52,205 bases of DNA from Akkermansia muciniphila (lineage in GTDB: Bacteria > Verrucomicrobiota > Verrucomicrobiia > Limisphaerales > BJHT01): positions 1 to 52,205 of the forward strand of contig CAMAUZ010000059.1 of the NCBI GenBank assembly GCA_945861535.1. The letters run 5' to 3'. Numbering within the stretch: position 1 is the stretch's first letter; each line of letters starts with the position of its first letter. The position numbers and the translations under genes are program-made. Positions 26,501 through 33,800 of this stretch are shown here, one piece after another. A model generated the notes under the pieces. The model saw only the letters and a list, made by a program, of their open reading frames with translations, was not told where the DNA came from and made no database searches.

Positions 26501-27130
26501 GTGACCGCTCCCGCCAGGCTCGAACGCATCACCACCGGCCGCTCCTCGTTTCCCGATGAACCCCCGCCCGCCAAAACCCAGGTCGTCGAGCCACTCACCG
26601 ACCTCGCGCGCGTCGAGCTTTCCCCTGCAAAAGAGCCGCGCCTCGAACGCACCGCCGGCTGGAACCTCCCACACCGCACTCAAGGCGAGTTTGCCCTCCG
26701 CACCGTCGAGGACGCCGAGAAAGGCCGCTGTCTCGAAATCGAACTGAAGCCGACGCAACCCGTGTCATGGGACCTCCTGCACGAATACGCGTTCCTGAAA
26801 TTCCGCGAACCCGTCGTCGCCTCGGGCACGCACACCAGCGTCGGCGTCTGGGTGCGCGGCAACTCCGGCTGGGGCGACGTGATGTGGGAAGTGGCCAACG
26901 CGAAAGGCGAGAAATGGCTGACCACCGGCGTGTACTGGGACTGGCCCGGCAAGCTCGCCATCAACTTCGATGGCTGGCATTTCTTGCGGCTCGAACTCGC
27001 CGAGAAATGGCGCCCCGGCCTGCGCATCACCGGCCTCGCCCTCACCCTCCCCCGTCGCACCCTGCTCATTACCGACATGGCGCCCGTGTCCGAGACCAAG
27101 GTGCGGTTGAAATCTGTGAGCGTATTTTGA
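23516..27130 (+). CDS. Large exported glycosidase-like protein
   Basis: No in-frame ATG exists at the 5' end. In-frame GTG codons occur at 23516, 23549 and 23642; I chose 23516 because GGGACGG lies about nine bases upstream. The signal peptide core is VATFLTAALWLLTASPLAA, so a start at 23642 is also possible. From 23516 the protein is 1204 residues. The N-terminal third is beta-rich. A barrel-like region at about 640-930 has WWFHWAHGGAPDLERVG, YVAVEDLGQTF, ACYEWVGRRDAALG and YHTIWGSGG, resembling clan-A-type glycoside hydrolases (GH39/GH5-like) without a confident family. The C-terminal 170 residues form a beta-sandwich that could bind carbohydrate (VGVWVRGNSGWGDVMWEV). Catalytic acids cannot be assigned by eye. 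Confidence 0.66.
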   Translation: MFTKASAAIFNVINPRLAWSAAHTRALRHRVFAALSNPSRARVATFLTAALWLLTASPLAAKLPPTAKTIAENKDVLFDVFEDKDGESIATARAKVQLAIPPEATSIFFQWRASTVSASRPNTPDFKATEPALGKRPVANAGSATDERSSFAEIIWANRAIERINITPSDANAFPDAYLQLPWALKLYTRPNVEFYRDDQKTKARAIWESFPAASTHLLAMELRRVPDGTELWADGRLVRQWTNQTSITQLSLSVPRGGAIREIRWTTNAPSLFQALSVESFARSTPAFTNALPSLAPGETNVAGIPLRIAPAGQSLAVAGLGRLACPSDDLVSFYWRRTAFDGLPESRIVSVPLADYAFAHVLCAAEAEGERTPAFTLRLTRYSNGRGNALADTLVRLPAAGAPATDDCKPVGTLAYGSGATRRTVPLWLVRVPLKSGLIQDLLREDETKYGFRGPFPAKRYLDFEILDPVAGVEANDAFPPSLKPTGRTYTPSGPLSSVVICGLTLEAAPASLTVRNSTKIAAAYAAEKPELLASVAGAPGNYSVTWDLADVDGRLALTGKQSATLTAAEPTAVFSVPTAALANGWYAVRLRLLDATGRELADNRSTFVLLPPDTRKAGFESPHGTWWFHWAHGGAPDLERVGPLYQRAGMRHANLPPVTEAQTKVHDLYSWCVYWKGSLLTNGTTAEKVAAYEGYIRDTLKAHPSVNTVMFWHESSSSGAPVPSELWGQKPPPLKADDEKAWTTRVEILTGLARMVREKFPTLKTQFGNSGDGCSMVGELFRRGFPRDLVDYVAVEDLGQTFIPERPISGGMQSAWLLRQTARVTGATNAAITACYEWVGRRDAALGLGGQAEWLVRDALQARAYGFHTIPLGLIHDAGKGYYHTIWGSGGLCSRYPYMYPKPSYAALATLTRVLDGATCERVVPTGSLTLCALEFRRPADRLYALWSPRGKREATFTFATDTEATVTDLYGRERQHRGREITIEAGEGACYVTAPARLERITTGRSSFPDEPPPAKTQVVEPLTDLARVELSPAKEPRLERTAGWNLPHRTQGEFALRTVEDAEKGRCLEIELKPTQPVSWDLLHEYAFLKFREPVVASGTHTSVGVWVRGNSGWGDVMWEVANAKGEKWLTTGVYWDWPGKLAINFDGWHFLRLELAEKWRPGLRITGLALTLPRRTLLITDMAPVSETKVRLKSVSVF

Positions 27131-27935
27131 ACCGAAGCCACGCCGCCGGAGCGCGGGCGGCCGACCCCGGACCGCCTCTGCCGCAAACATTCAGTCGAAC
27201 CGAATTGTCTGACCACCGAGACGCGAGGAACCCAGAGCGGCGGGGCCGCAACCAAACCGGAGCGCGGCCGTCCCGGCCGCAGCGGCACCAGCGGAGCCGG
27301 GACGCTGAGAATTGCTGGCGTCGTCGCAGGTGCGGAGCCGCAGCGGGCGGGGACCGCCCGCGCGCCAAAATCCTCGCAGCGCGCGAGGATTTTGCATGCC
27401 ACGCTCCCCCCGTCCCAGTTCGTCACCTTCCCATTCCCCTGCCCCAAATTCCCCTGCCAAACTCGGCTGTGTCCCCCGAAGACGGCGGCGCGCGCCGGCC
27501 CCCAGCGCATCCGTATCCATTTGCGCCCACCGCACAAAAGCGGCCCGAAAATTCCGCGCGCTGCTCCCGCTTCCCCCGCTGCGACCGCGGACCGGTCGCG
27601 CTCTTTGGGCTGCGGCTCCGTCGCCTTGTACTACAACCCTGCAAAATCCTCGCGCGCCCCGAGGATTTCTCCCGGAGCTCGGCTGTGTGCGCGGAGCACC
27701 AGCCGCAGCGGGTTGGCCGCACGGGAAGCGTCCGATTTCACCGGGTGCCCACGACGTTTCGGGGCCGCTGCGGCTGGTCCTCGACAGACACAGCCGCGCC
27801 CCTTGGGTTGCGACTCGGCCGGTCGATAACAGTCCCCGCTCGTGCGAGTTCGTCTCCTTTCGTGCCTTTCGTGTCTTTCGTGGTTCCACCTGCTTTTTAT
27901 GGGCTTAACCGCCGCAACCCCGTAGCCTCCCCGCC
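27131..27935. repeat. Long gene-free region of palindromic repeats
   Basis: There is no believable gene in these 805 bases. A stem-loop with arms AAAATCCTCG/CGAGGATTTT lies at 27367-27393, and a second copy of the motif at about 27644-27670. The ATTCCCCTGCC double motif is at 27434-27460. Positions 27677-27807 hold an element with outer arms GGCTGTGT/ACACAGCC and inner arms ACCAGCCGCAGC/GCTGCGGCTGGT; a close copy is at 30573-30708. The last 90 bases before the next gene contain a CTTTCGTG-rich simple sequence (about 27857-27885). Confidence 0.75.
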
Positions 27936-29945
27936 ATGATCTTCAACACCCTTACCCGCCGCCATTTTCTCCGCACCACGGGCGCCGCTCTGGCGCTGCC
28001 GCTCGCGGAGTTTCCCGCCCACGCCGCCGGTGTCCCGCAGACGCTCGCAGAACTCTGGGCCGGCTTCGATCCGCGCGCGGAGCCACTGGACATCGAAGTC
28101 CTCAAGGCGTGGGAGCAGGAGGGCGTGGTCTGTCGGCTCATCCGTTTTCAGGTCGGCATTTTCAAAGGCGCACCCTCGCGAGTCGCCGCCTTCTACGCGT
28201 TTCCGAAAGGCGGCACGAAACTCCCGGCCCTCGTCGAGCTGCACGGCGGCGGACAGTCGGCTTCGCTCAACAGCGTGGTGACGTACGCCAAGCGCGGGTA
28301 TGCGGGCATTTCGCTCAACTGGGGCGGCAACAAGCTGAACTTCGGCGGCGCGCCGGTGACGTACGACGGGCCGCAAACCGATTGGGGAAAACTCGACGCC
28401 ACGCATCCGCCGCAGCGGAACAAAGCGAACCACTTCGCCGGCCCGCTCACGCCGGACGCCTACACGCTCGACACCGTGGAATCGCCGCGGAACAGCAACT
28501 GGTTTCTCGTGCTCATGGCCGCGCGCCGCGCCATCACCTTTCTGGAACAGCAGCCGGAAGTGGACGCCACGCGCATCGGGGCGCACGGGCACTCCATGGG
28601 CGGCAAGCTCACGACCAATCTCGCGGGGATCGACCCGCGAATCAAAGCCGCCGTGCCATCATGCGGCGGCTCGGGCGACCTGGTGGAAAGCGAAGCCGTG
28701 GTGCCCGGCGGGAGCAGAACCAAGCGCAACGCCATGGAACTGGCCAGCATCTCCGACAACGCCTATCTCCCGCGCATCACCTGCCCGATCCTCTGGCTGT
28801 CGCCGACCAACGACTTCCACGGGCACCTCGACAACATGGCTTGGAATTGGCGTCACCTGCCCGATGCCCGCACGCGCTTCAGCATCGCCCCGCACCTGAA
28901 CCACCGCCACACCGCCGAGCACGCCCTCACCGAGTATCTGTGGTTCGAGGAGCACCTGAAGGGCGTGCCCTTCAAGATGCCGCAGACGCCGCGGATCGCA
29001 CTCGAGCTCCAGACCGCCGATGGCGTGCCGCAACTCACCGTCACGCCGGACGACTCGCAGCCCATCCGGCGCGTGGACATCTACTACTCGCTCGATCCGC
29101 ACGCGCTGACCCGTTTCTGGCGCGATGCAAGGGCCGTGAAGACCGGCGGGCACTGGCAGGCCCAGTGCCCAATCATGAATCTCGCCCAACCGATCTTTGC
29201 CTACGCCAATGTGATTTATGAAACCCCCGCGCCCTATCGCACCGGGCCGCAGCCGGCGGGCCGGGAGAACTCGGACACCTTTGCCATCAGCTCCCGGGTG
29301 CTCTCCGCCGGCCCCGCGCAATTGCAGGCGGCTAAGGTGAAAGCCACCGATCAACCCACGCGCCTGATCGACGACGGCGCGCGCGGCTGGCACGACTGGT
29401 ATCTCCTCAACTGGGGTCATCCGCCCTTGTGGACCGCCACGACCCGCAAGCTGAAAGATGCCAAATGGCGCGGCCCCAACGGCGCGACGCTGCACTTTGA
29501 AATCAAATGTGAAACCGACAACCAGCTCGTGCTCACCTTCAACAGCAACGCGTGGGGCTCCATGATTCCCGGCAAACCCGCGGTGGACTACACGACTGTC
29601 AAACCGCTGAAAGGCTCCCCCGACTGGCAGCCCGTCTCCGTGCAACTGAACGAACTCCTCGCCACCGATCCCAAAATCACGGCCCCGCTCGCCAACTGGC
29701 AGACCGTAACCGAATTCAGCCTCAGCCCCAGCGGCACGACGGTGAAAGACGGCCAGAAAATAAAAGTCGATGGCCAGCCGTGGCGTGGTCCGCGCGCCAT
29801 CCGCAACCTGCGCTGGGAAGGCGGCGAATATGCGCAGCGCACTGCGCCCGACGCCGCGCTACGCCCGGAGGAGTTCCAAAAGAATTTCAACGAAGCCATC
29901 AAGAAGTCGCTGGAGCAGGAACGGCTCAACCCGACGCCAAAGTAG
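27936..29945 (+). CDS. Tat-exported acetyl-xylan-esterase-like alpha/beta hydrolase
   Basis: The 669-residue protein starts with a twin-arginine-type signal (TRRHFLRTTGAALALPLAEF). The alpha/beta-hydrolase domain (about 45-400) has VELHGGGQSA (oxyanion region), the nucleophile elbow GHSMGG with Ser220, a likely acid in WLSPTNDFHG and the catalytic His region APHLNHRHTAEH. This agrees with the acetyl xylan esterase/dienelactone-hydrolase-like group common in PVC secretomes. Residues about 400-660 form additional beta-rich domains, the last resembling a carbohydrate-binding jelly roll (NQLVLTFNSNAWGSMIPG). It probably deacetylates or cleaves esters on extracellular polysaccharide; the substrate is not shown. 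The 3' end is followed after 53 bases by a repeat element. Confidence 0.82.
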   Translation: MIFNTLTRRHFLRTTGAALALPLAEFPAHAAGVPQTLAELWAGFDPRAEPLDIEVLKAWEQEGVVCRLIRFQVGIFKGAPSRVAAFYAFPKGGTKLPALVELHGGGQSASLNSVVTYAKRGYAGISLNWGGNKLNFGGAPVTYDGPQTDWGKLDATHPPQRNKANHFAGPLTPDAYTLDTVESPRNSNWFLVLMAARRAITFLEQQPEVDATRIGAHGHSMGGKLTTNLAGIDPRIKAAVPSCGGSGDLVESEAVVPGGSRTKRNAMELASISDNAYLPRITCPILWLSPTNDFHGHLDNMAWNWRHLPDARTRFSIAPHLNHRHTAEHALTEYLWFEEHLKGVPFKMPQTPRIALELQTADGVPQLTVTPDDSQPIRRVDIYYSLDPHALTRFWRDARAVKTGGHWQAQCPIMNLAQPIFAYANVIYETPAPYRTGPQPAGRENSDTFAISSRVLSAGPAQLQAAKVKATDQPTRLIDDGARGWHDWYLLNWGHPPLWTATTRKLKDAKWRGPNGATLHFEIKCETDNQLVLTFNSNAWGSMIPGKPAVDYTTVKPLKGSPDWQPVSVQLNELLATDPKITAPLANWQTVTEFSLSPSGTTVKDGQKIKVDGQPWRGPRAIRNLRWEGGEYAQRTAPDAALRPEEFQKNFNEAIKKSLEQERLNPTPK

Positions 29946-30871
29946 TGTTGGATTGGAAACTTCGCAGTGCCATCGCAGCCGCGGGACGCGCCCCCCTTGT
30001 AGCGCAGGTTTCCAAACCTGCTGTGTCGCCGACTTCCAAGTCGCCAGGGTGCCGGCCTCGCCGGACGCGCCGCGGGTTTTGAAACCCGCGATACAGCAGG
30101 CTTGGAAGCCTGCGCTACAAAGTGAGTGTGAAATACCCGGGGCAGCAACAGCTTTGATCCCCGAACTTTTCTCGCCAAAAAAACAGCCTCCTCGTCCCGG
30201 AGGGACGCCGCAGGAAATTAGCCGGGGGCAAGCCCGCGAGAGCGGGCGCGGCGCCCGGTTTCGCCGCCGAACAGGCCATGCCCCAACGGGGCATCGAAGA
30301 AGTTTTTGCTGCGTCCGCCCCGCAGGAATTCCCCCAACACTCGCCGCCTCGGGCGCTTTTCTTCGATGCCCCGCTGGGGCACCGGGATCTTTGCGTTCGC
30401 TTCCGGGGGCGGCGTCCGCTGCCGCGGACTTGCCCCCGGCTAATCTCCTCCGGCGTCCCTCCGGGACTGCAACCACCGCCAATTCCTCCCTTCCCATTCC
30501 CCTGCCCCAAATTCCCCTGCCAACTCGGCCCTGCGCACGTGCGGCACCGCCCCACTGCACACGCTCTGCCCACGGAGCGCGGCTGTGTGCGCGGGGCACC
30601 AGCCGCAGCAGTTTGGCCGCACTGGTCGCCTCTGATTTCACCGGGTGCCTGCGGGGATTCGGGGCCGCTGCGGCTGGTCCTCGGCGGACACAGCCGCGCT
30701 CCTTGGGGGGCGGCTTCGCCGCTCGCTCTTCATCATCCCAATGCGCTCCACCAAGACCGTCCCCCCCACCTCGTTGCCACCACGCCCGCCGGAAAGGCTG
30801 GCCACCCGGCGCGGCGGCACCCTATTTTCCCGCCACCTGATTTCAGAACACGGTCAATTCATACGCCACCC
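29946..30871. repeat. Gene-free repeat cluster upstream of the first giant cytochrome gene
   Basis: Three families are stacked. Positions 29999-30140 are a copy of the main element (GTAGCGCAGGTTTCC, right end GTGTGAAATACCCGG). Positions 30196-30475 form a 280-base element with long imperfect inverted ends (CCCGGAGGGACGCCG, TTAGCCGGGGGCAAG and their complements) and nested hairpins on ATGCCCCAACGGGGCAT. Positions 30496-30523 carry the ATTCCCCTGCC double motif. Positions 30573-30708 repeat the element seen at 27677-27807. The open frame across this region is accidental. A promoter for the next gene should lie in about 30710-30871, but none was identified. Confidence 0.78.
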
Positions 30872-33800
30872 ATGAAACACACCCTCCTCGCTGTCCTCTC
30901 GTTCGTCGCGCTGGCGACGATGTCCACCCACGCCGCCCCGCTGGTCTTCCAAGGCACCGACGGTCCCGGCAACGGCAAACACATCGTCTTCCTCGCCGGC
31001 GATCACGAGTATCGCTCGGAAGAGTCGCTGCCCGCGCTCGCGCGGTTGCTGGCGAAGCATCACGGGTTCAAGTGCACCGTGCTGTTCAACATTGACCCGG
31101 CCACGGGCGAAATCGTCGCGGGCAACTCGAACATGCCCGGCCTCGAGGCGCTCGCCACGGCGGACCTCGCGGTGGTGTTCCTGCGCTTCCAGGCCTTCCC
31201 GGCGGAGCAGATGAAGCACTTCGATGCCTACCTCCAGCGCGGCGGCCCGGTCATCGGCCTGCGCACCGCGACGCACGCCTTCAGCGGGAACAAGGAGCCG
31301 TACACCAAATACAATCACAACGCGAAGGAAGCGGGCTACGAGCTCGGCTTCGGCCATCAGGTGCTTGGGCAAACGTGGGTCGGGCACTACGGCCGCAACC
31401 ACCAGCAGAGCACGCGCATCAGCATCGTGGCGGAGAAGGCGTCGCATCCCATCCTGCGCGGCGTGAAGGACATCTGGGTGCAGGCCGGCGGCTACGTGGG
31501 CAAGCCCACCGACGGCGAAATCCTCACGCTGGCCCAGCCGCTCAACGGCATGGCTCCCGATTCACCCGCCGACGCGACGAAGCCGCCGCAGCCCTCCGAG
31601 TGGACACGCAGTTACAAAACCGCCGCCGGCAAAACCGCGCGCGTTTTCACCACGCTCTACGGCACCTCCGAAGACATCACGAACGACGGCTATCGCCGCA
31701 TGATCATGAACAGTTGCTTCTGGGCGCTGGGGTTGGAGGACGCGATCAAGGCTGATCTCAACATCGCGTTTGTCGGCCCCTTCAAGCCGAACACCTTCAA
31801 CGGCGGCGGTTACGCGCGCGGCATCAAGCCGGAGATGTACGCGGGTTTCGAGAGCCCAATTCCGGCCAACGACAACACCAAGAATCCCAACCCGCCGGCG
31901 AAGAAGGGCGAGGGCAAGAAGGCTGAACCAAAGAAAGCCGACAAGAAGCCGTCCGACGCCAAGCCCGCGCCCGCGCCCGCCAAGTCCGACGCGGCGGACC
32001 CGACTTGCGGGACCAAGGCGGCCGCGGTGGCTTCGCCTGGCACCGTGGCGACGGGCAAGCCCGCGCGTTTCGTCCGCGTCGAGTTGCCCGGCGACAAGCG
32101 GGTACTGACACTCGCCGAAGTCGAGGTTTTCGCCGGCGGCAAGAACGTTGCCCGCACGGGCAAGGCCAGGCAGTCGAGCGAAGGCCCCGGCGCGCCCGAA
32201 CGCGGCATTGACGGCAACAAGTCGTCCGATTGGGGCAGTGGCGGGCAGACGCACACCGATAACAAAGGCACTGCCAATCCGTGGTGGGAACTCGACCTTG
32301 GCGCGGCGCAGGACATTGAGAAGGTCGCCGTGTGGAATCGCAGCGGCTTAGAGAACCGGCTCGACGGCTTCACGCTCACGCTGCTCGACGCGGAACGGAA
32401 GGAAGTCTTCCGCGCTGCGGGCATCGCCGCGCCAGAAACACTGGAGATTGATGTGAAGGCCGGCGGCAAGCTGGCGTATCGGGATTACGCCGGCAAACCG
32501 GGCCAGCCCGTCGGCAAGGGTGTCACGCTGCTCGCCGCCGCCAAGGGCGACGCGAAGAAGAACGACGGCAAGAAAGCCGCGCCCGCCGGCCCCACGCTCG
32601 CCGACGTGCCCGCCGACTACCGCGACCCGCTGCCGTTCAAGTTCACCGCGGGCGACACCGTGGCCATCCTCGGCAATGGCCTGCCCGACCGCATGCAGCA
32701 CGACGGCTGGTTCGAGACGCTGCTCCAGAGCCAGCTCGGCGAGCAGCAGGTGCGCTTCCGTAACCTGAGCGCGAGCGGCGACCGGCCCAATTCCTACCCG
32801 CGCAGCAGCGGCGTGCCGTCCATCACGACTTACCTGCAGCACGTGAAGGCCGACGTGGTCTTCGCGTTCTTCGGCTACAGCGAGTCCTTCGACAACAAGC
32901 CGGACGACCACCAGAAGCAGCTCGTGGACTTCGTGCGTCGCACGCGCGGCTCGAAGGCCAACAGCAAGTCCTTCCCGCGCATCGTCCTCTTCAGCCCCAT
33001 CGCGCACGAGGACACCCGCAATCCGAACGTCCCCGACGGCAAGGCGCACAACGTCCAGCTCGAGGCTTACACGAAGGCCACCGAAGCCGCCGCGAAGGAA
33101 GCAGGCGTGGCGTTCGTGGACTTGTTCCATCCGTCGCTTGCGCTGTTCAAGTCCGCCGCCGCGCCACTCACCATCAACGGCATTCACCTCACCGAGGAAG
33201 GCAACCGCCAGCTCGCCGAGGTCATCGCCAAGGCGCTGCTCAACAAGTCCGTCAGCGCGTCCGGCTCGATGGAATCACTGCGCACCGCCGTGCTCGACAA
33301 GGACACCCACTGGCACGCCCGCTACCGCTCCCGTGACGCCAACGACGTGTTCGGCGGCCGCTCGACGCTTTCCTTTGTGGACGGTCAGAACAACGCGGTG
33401 GTCCTCCAGCACGAGTTGGCGATGTTCGACGTTTTGACCGCCAACCGCGACGAGCGCGTCTGGGCGCGCGCGGTCGGCAAGGACAAGAACATTGACGACG
33501 GCAACGTGCCCAAGCCGGTGCCGGTGATCTCCAACGTTGGCGGCAAGAGCAAGAGTTCGAACGCGGGCAAGGAAGGCGCGCTCCGCTACATCAGCGGCGA
33601 GGAGGGCCTCAAGCACATGGCCGTGGCGAAGGGTTTTGAGGCGAATCTCTTCGCCGACGAGAAGCAATTCCCGCAGCTCATCAACCCCGTGCAGATGCAG
33701 GTGGACGCGAAGGGCCGGTTGTGGGCTTCCGTGTGGCCGACCTACCCGATGTGGGAGCCGCTCAAGCCGATGAACGACGCGCTGCTCATTTTCCACGATG

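Noticed and set aside
30278-30871. N-terminal extension of the giant fusion protein upstream of 30872
   Set aside because: It would translate repeat elements. The ATG at 30872 directly begins a good signal peptide.
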